NCBI RefSeq assembly: GCF_000308815.1
Contig: NZ_BAFX01000008.1
Coordinates: forward strand, 1-64,000
Direction of reading: 5' to 3'
DNA length: 64,000 nt
Source of the DNA: Nocardia concava NBRC 100430
Lineage (GTDB): Bacteria; Actinomycetota; Actinomycetes; Mycobacteriales; Mycobacteriaceae
Shown here: positions 53,631 to 61,874 of the stretch, one piece after another
How positions within the stretch are numbered: the stretch's first letter is position 1
Layout of the letters: each line of letters starts with the position of its first letter
Translations under genes and position numbers: made by a program
The notes under the pieces: generated by a model
Told to the model about the DNA's origin: nothing
Seen by the model: only the letters and a program-made list of their open reading frames with translations
The model's database searches: none

Positions 53631-54514
53631 TACTGGGCCCCATCCTTGGTAGTCGCGGCGGCCTTCATGGACTTGGCGTTCATGCCGCCGAGGGAGTCCG
53701 CACCGACCTCGGCATTGTGCGCGTGGGCGAAGTGATGCAGCCCGAACACGGAATCCATGCCCGCGCGCATGCCCATCAGGTCCTCGCACTGATTGACGGC
53801 CTTCTTGGTCAGCGCCAGCCCGAACTGCGGCATCTCCGCGATCTTCTCGGCCAGCGCGAAGGTCTTCGCCTCCAGCTCCTCGCGCGGGACAACGTGATTG
53901 AGCATGCCCCACTCGTAAGCCTGTGCGGCGGTGAAGCGCTCACCGGTGAACAGGATCTCCTTGGCGCGGCGCGGACCCAGCACCCACGGGTGTGCGAAGT
54001 ACTCGACGCCCGGAATGCCCATGCGGACAACCGGATCGGAGAAGAACGCGTCCTCCGAGGCCACGATCATGTCGCAGGACCAGGCCAGCATGAGCGCACC
54101 GGCGATGCACGCTCCCTGCACCATGGCGATGGTCGGCTTGGGGATCTCCCGCCAGCGCCGGCACATGCCCAGATACACCTCGGACTCGCGCGCGAAGCGC
54201 TGGTCACCGCCGACCCGGTCGGTGTGGTCCCACCACAGTGCGGCCTGGTTCTCGTACTTGATGTGGTGGTCACGACCCGGCGTGCCGATGTCGTGGCCCG
54301 CACTGAAATGCTTTCCGGCGCCGCCCAGGACGATGACCTTGACCTCCGGATCCTCGACGGCCTTCACGAAGGCGGCGTCGAGCGCGTAGGTCATGACCGA
54401 GTTCTGCGCATTGCGGTAGTCCGGCCGGTTCAGCGTGACGACCGCGATCGGTCCCCGCTTCTCGTAGAGGACGACCTCGCCCTCGTCCGGGACAGGTCCC
54501 AATTCCTGGCTCAC
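53630..54514 (-). CDS. Enoyl-CoA hydratase/isomerase family protein of the HIP operon
   Basis: This 294-residue crotonase-family enzyme has TLNRPDYRNAQNSVM, the oxyanion hole GGAGKHFSAGHDIG, and VQGACIAGALMLAWSCDMIVASEDAFFSDPVVRMGIPG with the second oxyanion Gly. It is longer than EchA20 (about 247 aa in mycobacteria), which opens the last HIP ring, and has an insert HHIKYENQAALWWDHTDRVGG, so it is a different member. It overlaps fadD3 by 4 nt and fadE31 by 1 nt, placing it firmly in the operon. A hydratase for FadE31 or FadE32/33 products is inferred. Confidence 0.85.
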   Translation of the reverse strand: MSQELGPVPDEGEVVLYEKRGPIAVVTLNRPDYRNAQNSVMTYALDAAFVKAVEDPEVKVIVLGGAGKHFSAGHDIGTPGRDHHIKYENQAALWWDHTDRVGGDQRFARESEVYLGMCRRWREIPKPTIAMVQGACIAGALMLAWSCDMIVASEDAFFSDPVVRMGIPGVEYFAHPWVLGPRRAKEILFTGERFTAAQAYEWGMLNHVVPREELEAKTFALAEKIAEMPQFGLALTKKAVNQCEDLMGMRAGMDSVFGLHHFAHAHNAEVGADSLGGMNAKSMKAAATTKDGAQ

Positions 54515-56082
54515 GCCTTCTCCTCACGTAGTTGCCGCTTGAGAACCTTCCCCGCGGCGTTGTATGGCAGCTCGTCCCGGAACTCCACGTACTTGGGCAC
54601 TTTGAAGTTGGCCAGCTGGGACTTGGCGTAGTCGCGCACGTCCTGTTCGGTCAGGTCCGAACCGGCCCGGCGCACCACGTAGACCTTGCCGACCTCGCCC
54701 ATGCGCTCGTCGGGCACGCCGATGACCGCGGTCTCGGCGACGCCGGGCAGCCGGGCCATGGTCTGCTCGATCTCGGCGGGATACACATTGAAGCCACCGG
54801 AGATGTACATGTCCTTGAGCCGGTCGGTGACCTTCATGTAGCCGCGCTCGTCGATGACGGCGACATCGCCGGTGTGCAGCCAGCCATCCGGATCGATGGT
54901 CGCGGCGGTGGCCTGCGGGTCGTCGAGGTAGCCCAGCATCACCTGGTCGCTGCGCAGCAGCAGTTCGCCATTGTCGGCGAGCTTCATCTCGAAGCCGTCG
55001 ATGACGCGCCCGCAGGTATTGGCGATGGTCTCGCTGGAGTCCTCGGGACGGCACATGGTGCCGAAGCCGCCCGATTCGGTCTGGCCATAGGCGGTCAGCA
55101 CCACGTCGAAAGTCAGCTCGCTGCGCAGTCTTTCGATGAGCACGACCGGCACCGTGGCCGCACCGGTGACGGCGACGCGCAGGCTGGACAGATCCGCCTC
55201 GGCGCGGCCCGGGTGATCGAGGATGGACTGATGGATGGTCGGCGGACCGGTGAGCACGGTGATGCGCTCCTCCTGGATGAGCCGCATCGTCTGCTGCAGG
55301 TCGAACACGGCCTGCGGAATGATGGTCGCCCCGGTGACCAGGCTGGTGAGAATGCCCGCCTTGTAACCGAAGGCGTGGAAGAACGGCGGCACGATCAGAT
55401 AGCGGTCGTCGCTGTTCAGCGTCGCGCAGTCGGCCCAGGCCCGGGCGCTGGTCAGCACCTGGCGATGCGCGATGAGCGCGCCCTTGCTGCGTCCGGTGGT
55501 GCCCGAGGTGAACAGGATGTCCGAAAGATCGTCCGGCGACACCGATTCCGCGCGGGCGATGACTTCCTCGAGGCTGACCGCCTCGGCCAGCTTGCCCAGT
55601 TCCGACCACGCAATGACATTTCCCGGCCCGCCGGGGGCGTCCTCGACGGGCGCCTCACCCTCGACCGGGATCACGATGGTCGTCTCGATGCCCGCCAGAT
55701 CCGGTGCGGCGGCCCGCAATTCGGCCAGCCGATCGCGGCCCAGGAACTCGCCCGCGATGAACAGCGCCTTGGCGTTCACCCGCGACAGCACATCCACCGT
55801 CTCGGCCGCGACATACCGCGTATTCAGCGGAACCACGGCCGCGCCGACATAGTGGGTGGCCAGCACCGCGGTCACCCAGTGGTGAGTGTTCGGCGCCCAG
55901 ATGCCGATGCGATCGCCGCGTTCGATGCCGCGCGCGATGAGCGCCCGTGCGGTCTCACGCACCGAGTCCAGCAGTTGCGACCAGCTCAGTCGCACGGCAC
56001 CGTCGCCGACGGCGGGCGCGTCACCATAACGGGTCGCGGCCTCGTGCAGAGCGAGCGGTGTGGTCTGCGGAGGAGATGTCAC
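54511..56082 (-). CDS. fadD3: HIP-CoA synthetase FadD3
   Basis: This 523-residue acyl-CoA synthetase activates the propanoate side chain of HIP with ATP and CoA, the entry step of C/D-ring degradation; its product is the KstR2 inducer in mycobacteria. ANL-family motifs are present: ILFTSGTTGRSKGALIAH (P-loop), TAYGQTESGGFGTM, GWLHTGDVAVIDERGYMKVTDRLKDMYISGGFNVYPAEIE, and the C-terminal catalytic Lys in YNAAGKVLKRQL. GTG 56082 follows GAGGACG. It is divergent from fadE30, with one KstR2 box between them. Confidence 0.94.
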   Translation of the reverse strand: MTSPPQTTPLALHEAATRYGDAPAVGDGAVRLSWSQLLDSVRETARALIARGIERGDRIGIWAPNTHHWVTAVLATHYVGAAVVPLNTRYVAAETVDVLSRVNAKALFIAGEFLGRDRLAELRAAAPDLAGIETTIVIPVEGEAPVEDAPGGPGNVIAWSELGKLAEAVSLEEVIARAESVSPDDLSDILFTSGTTGRSKGALIAHRQVLTSARAWADCATLNSDDRYLIVPPFFHAFGYKAGILTSLVTGATIIPQAVFDLQQTMRLIQEERITVLTGPPTIHQSILDHPGRAEADLSSLRVAVTGAATVPVVLIERLRSELTFDVVLTAYGQTESGGFGTMCRPEDSSETIANTCGRVIDGFEMKLADNGELLLRSDQVMLGYLDDPQATAATIDPDGWLHTGDVAVIDERGYMKVTDRLKDMYISGGFNVYPAEIEQTMARLPGVAETAVIGVPDERMGEVGKVYVVRRAGSDLTEQDVRDYAKSQLANFKVPKYVEFRDELPYNAAGKVLKRQLREEKA

Positions 56083-56117
56083 TGGGCGTCCTCGCTGTCC
56101 GGGAATGGGTCTAACAA

Positions 56118-56131
56118 AGCAAGTGCTTGGT
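56118..56131. promoter_or_regulatory. KstR2 operator between fadD3 and fadE30
   Basis: AGCAAGTGCTTGGT matches the known KstR2 consensus AnCAAGnnCTTGnT at every fixed position. It lies in the 65-bp divergent region and must serve both operons. Confidence 0.93.
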
Positions 56132-56147
56132 AGGTTACTCTACCGAC

Positions 56148-57374
56148 GTGAGCATGATCCAGACCCCCGAACCGGCCAGCGGGATTGAGCCCCCGGAGGA
56201 TGCCGCATTCCGTACCGAGGTGCGGGAATGGCTGGCCGAGAACCTGAACGGCCAGTTCCGCGAGCTGCGCGGTCTGGGTGGTCCCGGGCGCGAGCACGAG
56301 GCTTTCGAAGAGCGCCTCGAATGGGATCGCGCCCTGGCTGCCGCGGGCCTAACCTGCCTGGGCTGGCCCAAGGAATGGGGCGGCCGCGACGCCACGCTGC
56401 GGCAGCAGGTCATCTTCCACGAGGAGTACGCCAAAGCCGATGCGCCGAGCCGGGTCTCGCACCTGGGTGAGGAACTGCTCGGCCCCACGGTCATCGCCTT
56501 CGGCACCGAAGAGCAGAAGAAGCGCTTCCTGCCGGGCATCCGCAATGTCACCGAGCTGTGGTGCCAGGGCTATTCGGAGCCGGGCGCGGGCTCGGACCTG
56601 GCCGCCGTCAGCACCTCGGCCCAGCTCGAGGGCGACGAGTGGGTCATCAACGGCCAGAAGATCTGGACCTCGCTCGCGCACCTGTCGGACTGGTGCTTCG
56701 TGGTCGCCCGCACCGAGAAGGGTTCGACCCGCCATCACGGCCTGTCCTATCTGCTGGTGCCGATGAAGCAGCCGGGCGTCGAGGTGCGGCCGATCATCCA
56801 GCTCACCGGGACCGCGGAGTTCAACGAGGTCTTCTTCGACAATGCGCGCACCGCCGCCGATCTGGTGGTGGGTCAGCCCGGTGAGGGCTGGAAGGTCGCG
56901 ATGGGCACGCTCACTTTCGAGCGCGGCATCTCCACCGTGGGCCAGCAGATCCGCTACGCGCGCGAGCTCGCCGACCTCGAGGCCGTGGCCCGCGAGAACG
57001 GCGCCATCGAGAATCCGGTCATCGCCGATCGCCTCGACAAGGCGTGGGTCGGCCTGCGGGTGCTGCGCGCGCATGTGCTGCGCACCCTCGAGTCCGGCCA
57101 CGACGGAGCCTCGGTCGATGCCCGTACCGCCGCCGGACAGGCGTCGGTGACCAAGCTGCTGTGGGCCAATTGGCATCGCGGACTGGGCGAACTGGCCATG
57201 GATGTGCTCGGCGCGCCCGGCCTGATCGCCGACGGCCCGGGCGATGACCTCAATGCCTGGCAGCGCATGTTCCTCTTCACCCGTGCGGACACCATCTACG
57301 GCGGTTCGAACGAAGTGCAGCGCAATATCATCTCCGAGCGCGTGCTCGGACTTCCCCGAGAGGCTCGACCGTGA
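56148..57374 (+). CDS. fadE30: Acyl-CoA dehydrogenase FadE30 (HIP-CoA dehydrogenase)
   Basis: This protein of about 408 residues desaturates the propanoyl side chain of HIP-CoA, the first beta-oxidation step after FadD3. The sequence follows mycobacterial FadE30 closely: REWLAENLNGQFRELRGLGGPGREHEAFEERLEWD, LWCQGYSEPGAGSDLAAVSTSA, GTAEFNEVFFDNARTAADLVVG and ADTIYGGSNEVQRNIISERVLGLPREA. GTG 56148 was chosen over a TTG inside the KstR2 box; an in-frame ATG at 56154 is possible. No Shine-Dalgarno sequence is seen, so the mRNA may be leaderless. It overlaps ipdF by 4 nt. Confidence 0.93.
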   Translation: MSMIQTPEPASGIEPPEDAAFRTEVREWLAENLNGQFRELRGLGGPGREHEAFEERLEWDRALAAAGLTCLGWPKEWGGRDATLRQQVIFHEEYAKADAPSRVSHLGEELLGPTVIAFGTEEQKKRFLPGIRNVTELWCQGYSEPGAGSDLAAVSTSAQLEGDEWVINGQKIWTSLAHLSDWCFVVARTEKGSTRHHGLSYLLVPMKQPGVEVRPIIQLTGTAEFNEVFFDNARTAADLVVGQPGEGWKVAMGTLTFERGISTVGQQIRYARELADLEAVARENGAIENPVIADRLDKAWVGLRVLRAHVLRTLESGHDGASVDARTAAGQASVTKLLWANWHRGLGELAMDVLGAPGLIADGPGDDLNAWQRMFLFTRADTIYGGSNEVQRNIISERVLGLPREARP

Positions 57375-58165
57375 GTGACCTTTCCATCGCCCCCGAAATC
57401 ACCCCCGGCCACAACCTGCTCGCGGGCAAGATCGCGGTGGTGACCGCCGCCGCGGGCACCGGCATCGGTTCGGCCACCGCCCGCCGCCTGCTGTCCGAAG
57501 GCGCGGACGTGGTGATCTCCGACTGGCACGAGCGTCGCCTGAAGGAGACCGAGCAGGCACTGCAGGCCGAATTCCCGGACCGGCGAGTCGCTTCCGTGCC
57601 GTGCGACGTCAGCTCGACCGAGCAGGTCGACGCCCTGATCGCCGGTGCCGTGGCCGCCTTCGGCCGCATCGACGTCATGGTCAACAATGCCGGTCTCGGT
57701 GGCGAGGTGCCGGTGGTCGACATGACCGACGAGCAGTGGGACAAGGTCCTCGACATCACCTTGAACGGAACCTTCCGGGCAACCCGGGCGGTGCTCAAGT
57801 ACTTCCGCGAGGCGGGCCACGGCGGTGTCGTGGTCAACAACGCGTCGGTCCTGGGCTGGCGCGCCCAGCACGGCCAGGCCCACTACGCCGCCGCCAAGGC
57901 CGGCGTCATGGCGCTGACCCGCTGCAGCGCGGTCGAGGCCGCCGAGTTCGGCGTGCGCATCAATGCCGTCGCCCCGTCCATCGCGCGGCACGCCTTCCTG
58001 GACAAGGTCACCTCCGCCGATCTGCTCGATCGCCTGGCCGCCGGTGAGGCCTTCGGGCGCGCCGCCGAGCCGTGGGAGGTGGCCGCCACCATCGCCATGC
58101 TCGCCAGCGACTACACCACCTACCTGACCGGTGAGGTGGTCTCGATTTCGAGCCAGCGCGCGTAA
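57371..58165 (+). CDS. ipdF: Short-chain dehydrogenase IpdF of the HIP pathway
   Basis: This 264-residue SDR oxidises the hydroxyl on the former HIP ring (5-hydroxy series) so that ring opening can proceed. The nucleotide motif is VVTAAAGTGIGSATARRLL, where the usual TGxxxGIG is changed to TAAAGTGIG; NNAGLGG, catalytic Ser region NNASVLG, and the YAAAK catalytic pair are present. Length and order (after fadE30) match Rv3559c. The GTG overlaps the fadE30 stop. A terminator follows about 100 bp downstream. Confidence 0.93.
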   Translation: MSDLSIAPEITPGHNLLAGKIAVVTAAAGTGIGSATARRLLSEGADVVISDWHERRLKETEQALQAEFPDRRVASVPCDVSSTEQVDALIAGAVAAFGRIDVMVNNAGLGGEVPVVDMTDEQWDKVLDITLNGTFRATRAVLKYFREAGHGGVVVNNASVLGWRAQHGQAHYAAAKAGVMALTRCSAVEAAEFGVRINAVAPSIARHAFLDKVTSADLLDRLAAGEAFGRAAEPWEVAATIAMLASDYTTYLTGEVVSISSQRA

Positions 58166-58210
58166 TTCGGATTACCGGACCGCGCAACCGAATTAGTGCG
58201 TTCGGTTGAT

Positions 58211-58245
58211 ACGGAATGCTGTGCTTGCCGACACGGAATGCTGTG
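58211..58245 (+). repeat. 13-bp direct repeat with 22-bp period
   Basis: ACGGAATGCTGTG occurs at 58211 and again at 58233, on the same face of the helix two turns apart, between ipdF and its terminator. No regulator is known to me for this motif. Confidence 0.8.
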
Positions 58246-58266
58246 TCTTCAGGTCGCAGCTTTTCT

Positions 58267-58306
58267 CACTGCCGCGTCCCCTTCGGGGGGCGCGGCAGTG
58301 CGTGTT
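58267..58306 (+). terminator. Intrinsic terminator of fadE30-ipdF
   Basis: CACTGCCGCG and CGCGGCAGTG arms enclose a CCCC-TTCG-GGGG tip, followed by CGTGTTTTATT. Confidence 0.92.
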
Positions 58307-58395
58307 TTATTCGGGGCGGAAAATGGCTGGCGCGTTGAGGGTCTCCCTGTGCAATCCTGGTTTAGGCCGGTACCGCTAGTCGAAGGGCACGACCC

Positions 58396-59151
58396 ATGGG
58401 TCCGGATCGCAGACAACAAGCAGCCCCAGAAGAAGCCCACGAGGAATTCGAACTCGAGCTGGTGCGTGAGGTCGTGCTGGCGCGCCGAAGGCTCGACAAT
58501 GTCGTTCTGGCCGCACTGACTTTGGGTGCGGAATTACTGGACCACGACTCCGAACGCGCCACCGCCATGCGGGCGGCGCAGATCCTGGAACAACACGCCG
58601 TTGACGAATCCGACGTGGTGCGTGATCCGCGCGCCGCGTTGCGGCGGGACATGATTCGCGATCGCGATCGTGCCCGCCGTCTCGGCCTGTCGCGAGAGGC
58701 CGGATACGACGATTCCGAGGCCGATCGGCGGCGCCGGAAGAGAACCGCGCTGCTCTGCGAGGTGCGCGCGGATCTGCTGGAGGTGGTGCGCACCTGCCGT
58801 CGCCTGCGCTACGACCATGTGGCCTTCGCCGACGGCATCGCGCAGGGATTATGTGCTGCCACAGACAAGTTGGTGGTGGGCGCCGATATGGAGACATATC
58901 GGGCATGGCAGCGGGGGATGGTTCTCAAACTCATCGAGGAGCCCAATGGGGACGGCGGGCCGCCGCGGGTTATGGCCACCGTGGACGCCGGGCCGGGGCA
59001 GGAGCCGCTGACCGTGGAATGGGACAGTCCCGAGCGTCGCCTGGCGCTGGTGGCGCGGATGGCGCGGGCCGGAATCTCACCCGTGGTCATCTGCGATCGC
59101 CTGCTCGCCGACCTGTCGGTTTCCTCGCCGCTGCGCTTCTCGATGCGCTGA
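58396..59151 (+). CDS. Hypothetical helical protein upstream of kstR2
   Basis: This 251-residue protein was not recognised. It is almost entirely charged helical sequence (ELELVREVVLARRRLDNVVLAAL; LRRDMIRDRDRARRLGLSREAGYDDSEADRRRRKRTALL) followed by a small, more globular C-terminal part (VMATVDAGPGQEPLTVEWDSPERRLALVARMARAGISPVVICDRLL). There is no signal peptide or membrane segment. It lies between the ipdF terminator and the KstR2 box of kstR2, so it has its own promoter. Start ATG 58396 lacks a strong ribosome-binding site and could be further downstream. Confidence 0.65.
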   Translation: MGPDRRQQAAPEEAHEEFELELVREVVLARRRLDNVVLAALTLGAELLDHDSERATAMRAAQILEQHAVDESDVVRDPRAALRRDMIRDRDRARRLGLSREAGYDDSEADRRRRKRTALLCEVRADLLEVVRTCRRLRYDHVAFADGIAQGLCAATDKLVVGADMETYRAWQRGMVLKLIEEPNGDGGPPRVMATVDAGPGQEPLTVEWDSPERRLALVARMARAGISPVVICDRLLADLSVSSPLRFSMR

Positions 59152-59190
59152 GACCGCTGCGGCGCGTGCCGCTACGTGGGAGCATGGTGG

Positions 59191-59208
59191 ACCAAGCAAA
59201 TGCTTGGT
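59191..59208. promoter_or_regulatory. KstR2 operator in front of kstR2
   Basis: ACCAAGCA-AA-TGCTTGGT is a perfect 8-2-8 palindrome. The 14-bp core AGCAAATGCTTGGT matches AnCAAGnnCTTGnT except one base. It ends 14 bp before the kstR2 start, implying autorepression. Confidence 0.88.
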
Positions 59209-59222
59209 TGTATATTGGCGGA

Positions 59223-59828
59223 GTGACCCAACCTGACCCCTCCAAATCAGCACGTCGCAACGAACTGCTCGGCCTGGCCGCGAACCTATTCGCGGAACGG
59301 GGGCTGCGCGCCACCACGGTTCGTGACATTGCCGACGCGGCGGGGATTCTATCCGGGAGTTTGTACCACCACTTCGATTCCAAAGAAGCCATGGTGGATG
59401 AAATCCTGCGCGGGTTCCTCGACGATCTATTCGGACGCTACCGCGAGATCGTGGCCGCGGGCGTGCCCGCGCGCGACACGCTCGAAGCGCTGGTCGTCGC
59501 GTCGTACGAGTCGTTCGACCAATTTCACGCCGCCGTCGCCATCTACCAGGCCGAGGCCAAACGGCTCAGCGGCACACCGCGATTCGGCTACATCTCCGAA
59601 TACAACAAGGAGTTCCGCGAGCTCTGGCACCGCGTCCTGACCAATGGCGTCGAGGACGGCAGCTTCCGGCCGGAGATGGATGTCGAACTGGCATACCGGT
59701 TCCTGCGCGACACCGTGTGGGTGTCGGTGCGCTGGTACCAGCCCGGCGGCCGGATCACCGTGGACAACCTCGCCAAGCAGTACCTGACCATCGTGCTCGA
59801 CGGTCTCACCAACCCCGAGCAGCAATAA
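59223..59828 (+). CDS. kstR2: TetR-family repressor KstR2
   Basis: This 201-residue repressor controls HIP degradation and is released by HIP-CoA in mycobacteria. The DNA-binding domain ARRNELLGLAANLFAERGLRATTVRDIADAAGILSGSLYHHFDSKEAMVDEILRGF and the ligand domain segments VAIYQAEAKRLSGTPRFGYI and YRFLRDTVWVSVRWYQPGG match KstR2. GTG 59223 with GGCGGA upstream sits directly after the palindromic operator; earlier in-frame starts would lie in the operator. It is followed, after a hairpin region, by fadA6. Confidence 0.95.
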   Translation: MTQPDPSKSARRNELLGLAANLFAERGLRATTVRDIADAAGILSGSLYHHFDSKEAMVDEILRGFLDDLFGRYREIVAAGVPARDTLEALVVASYESFDQFHAAVAIYQAEAKRLSGTPRFGYISEYNKEFRELWHRVLTNGVEDGSFRPEMDVELAYRFLRDTVWVSVRWYQPGGRITVDNLAKQYLTIVLDGLTNPEQQ

Positions 59829-59847
59829 CCAACTCTCGGGACTCTCA

Positions 59848-59893
59848 GGGGCTTCGCCCCCGAACCCCCTCGAGATTCGGGGGCTTCGCCCCC
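59848..59893. terminator. Paired GGGGGCTTCGCCCCC hairpins between kstR2 and fadA6
   Basis: Two tight stems with TTCG-type tips (about 59848-59860 and 59879-59893) lie in the 128-bp gap. GGGGCTTCGCCCC elements of this kind are common between actinobacterial genes. They could attenuate transcription from kstR2 to fadA6; no T-tract is present. Confidence 0.6.
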
Positions 59894-59956
59894 GGAGCCC
59901 CCAAAAGCTCCAGAACCACAACTTCACCACCGCAGTAGCAGTCAGTAGGAGTTCCC

Positions 59957-61141
59957 ATGTCAGCACCGTCCCGCCGTCAATACTCGCCGATGCGTGAGGC
60001 GTATGTGATCGACGCCGTGCGCACCCCGGTCGGCAAGCGGGGCGGTTCGCTGGCCGCCGTGCATCCGGCCGATCTCGGCGCGGCGGCCATCAAGGGGCTG
60101 CTCGAGCGCGGCAATCTGGATCCGGCCGCCGTGGACGATGTGGTGTTCGGCTGCTGCGACACCATCGGGCCGCAGGCCGGAAACATCGCGCGCACTTCGT
60201 GGTTGGCGGCGGGCTACCCGGAATCGGTGCCCGGCGTCACCGTGGACCGGCAGTGCGGCTCTTCGCAGCAGGCCATCAGCTTCGGCGCGCAGGCCATCAT
60301 GTCCGGTACCGCCGAGGTGATCGTGGCCGGCGGCGTGCAGAACATGAGCGCCATTCCGATCTCGGCGGCCATGCTGGCCGGGCAGGCCTACGGCTTCGAC
60401 GCGCCGTTCGTCGGCTCGCACGGCTGGGACCACCGCTATGGCACCGGTGAAGTGTCGCAGTTCAATTCGGCCACCATGATCGCCGAGAAGTGGGACATCT
60501 CCCGCCGCGATATGGAGGAGTGGGCGCTGCGCAGCAACGAGCGTGCCCGCAAGGCCATCGTGGACGGGAAGTTCGATCGCGAGATCGTGCCGGTCGGCGA
60601 TTTCTGGATTGACGAGTGCCCGCGCGAGACCACCCTCGAGAAGATGGCCGGGCTGCAGCCGCTCGCCGAGGGGAGCCGCATCACCGCCGCGCTGGCCAGC
60701 CAGATCTCCGATGGTTCCAGCGCCACCCTGCTCGCCTCGGACTGGGCGGTCGCCGAATACGGCCTCACTCCCCGCGCCCGCATCCACCACGTGAGCGCGC
60801 GCGGCGCCGACCCGATCTACATGCTCACCGCCCCGATCCCGGCCACCAAGTGGGCGCTGGAGAAGACCGGCCTGACCATCGACGACATCGACGTCATCGA
60901 GATCAACGAGGCCTTCGCCTCGGTGGTGCTGGCCTGGATCAAGGAAACCGGCGCCAACCCCGACAAGGTGAACGTCAACGGCGGCGCCATCGCCCTCGGC
61001 CACCCCCTCGGCGCCACCGGCGCCAAGCTCTTCGCCTCCCTCCTCAACGAACTCGAGCGCGTCAACGGCCGCTACGGCCTGCTCACCATCTGCGAGGGCG
61101 GCGGCACCGCCAACGTCACCATCATCGAGCGCCTGGGTTAA
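59957..61141 (+). CDS. fadA6: Acyl-CoA thiolase FadA6
   Basis: This 394-residue thiolase catalyses a terminal CoA-dependent cleavage in HIP breakdown. Catalytic Cys100 lies in VDRQCGSSQQAISFGAQAIMSGTAEVIVAGGVQNMS; His motifs are INEAFASVV and GGAIALGHPLGATGAKLF; the second Cys is in TICEGGGTANVTII. The wording is nearly that of mycobacterial FadA6. ATG 59957 gives an 11-residue extension; the internal ATG 59990 matches the mycobacterial start better. AGTAGGAG precedes 59957. No KstR2 box was found directly upstream, so expression may depend on the kstR2 promoter. Confidence 0.94.
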   Translation: MSAPSRRQYSPMREAYVIDAVRTPVGKRGGSLAAVHPADLGAAAIKGLLERGNLDPAAVDDVVFGCCDTIGPQAGNIARTSWLAAGYPESVPGVTVDRQCGSSQQAISFGAQAIMSGTAEVIVAGGVQNMSAIPISAAMLAGQAYGFDAPFVGSHGWDHRYGTGEVSQFNSATMIAEKWDISRRDMEEWALRSNERARKAIVDGKFDREIVPVGDFWIDECPRETTLEKMAGLQPLAEGSRITAALASQISDGSSATLLASDWAVAEYGLTPRARIHHVSARGADPIYMLTAPIPATKWALEKTGLTIDDIDVIEINEAFASVVLAWIKETGANPDKVNVNGGAIALGHPLGATGAKLFASLLNELERVNGRYGLLTICEGGGTANVTIIERLG

Positions 61142-61161
61142 TCCAGCCCCGAGCGCCTTTC

Positions 61162-61195
61162 GAAGCCACACACCGAGTTCCGGTGTGCGGCTTCC
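61162..61195 (+). terminator. Imperfect hairpin after fadA6
   Basis: GAAGCC-ACACACCG pairs with CGGTGTG-CGGCTTC with small bulges, about 20 nt past the fadA6 stop. No T-tract follows. Confidence 0.55.
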
Positions 61196-61308
61196 GCGTT
61201 CATGAGGCGCAGGAGTTCAGGCGGCCTGTCGCGCAGGATGCCGAGGGCGATGGGCGCGAAGTTGCCGATCCCACTCGGCATTTCGCGCAGCGTGCTTAGC
61301 CTGTGCGC

Positions 61309-61716
61309 ATGACGACATTGGGGGAGGGGCGGTTCGAGGACGTGGCGCGTAAGGCCCGGCGCGTGCAGGATGCCGTCGAGCGGGTGCGGGGCCGCGCCAC
61401 GGTGGCGGGCGTGTGCATCGAGGTAGCCGCGGATGGGCGGATCACGGGACTCGAGCTACCAGATTCGACGATGGCGCAGGCGGTTTCGCGCGCGCACGAG
61501 CAGGCCCTGGCGCACGCGTGTGAACAAGCTGCCGACCTGCGTCGCGAACTAGTCGACGATCCGGTCGTCGCGGCCGCGGCGCGGCGTTTCGCGTGGACTG
61601 CGGCCGCCGCCTCGAATAGTCCCGCGCCGCAGGCGGACTCCTTCGCTCCGCCTGAGGACTCGTCGAACCCCTATGCGCTCCCGGCCGCCGTGCGGCGTCG
61701 CTACGGCGTGGACTGA
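61309..61716 (+). CDS. YbaB/EbfC-like small protein
   Basis: This 135-residue protein has a coiled N-terminal helix (ARKARRVQDAVERVRGRATVAG) and then VCIEVAADGRITGLELP, the beta-hairpin pattern of the YbaB/EbfC nucleoid-associated family, followed by a helix (AQAVSRAHEQALAHACEQAADLRREL). The C-terminal about 40 residues are Ala/Pro/Ser-rich and disordered, ending in RRRYGVD. Actinobacteria carry many such divergent copies, some near secretion loci. ATG 61309 was preferred to GTG 61303. Function here is unknown. Confidence 0.7.
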   Translation: MTTLGEGRFEDVARKARRVQDAVERVRGRATVAGVCIEVAADGRITGLELPDSTMAQAVSRAHEQALAHACEQAADLRRELVDDPVVAAAARRFAWTAAAASNSPAPQADSFAPPEDSSNPYALPAAVRRRYGVD

Positions 61717-61874
61717 GATGGCCATTGTGCCAACGGGCGGGCTGTTGGCCGGAATCAGCTGGGTTGGCTGGGTACCGGTCGGTCGCTCTGACGTGTGGGC
61801 GCGGGAGCTGGGGGTTTGCTCGGATTAGGATGTCCGCGATTGGGTTCGGACCTACGGGAGAAAGCGGGCGGTTG

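Noticed and set aside
59848..59893. Hairpin pair considered as the start of a CRISPR or attachment site
   Set aside because: Only two short GC-rich stems with TTCG loops, of a type common between actinobacterial genes.
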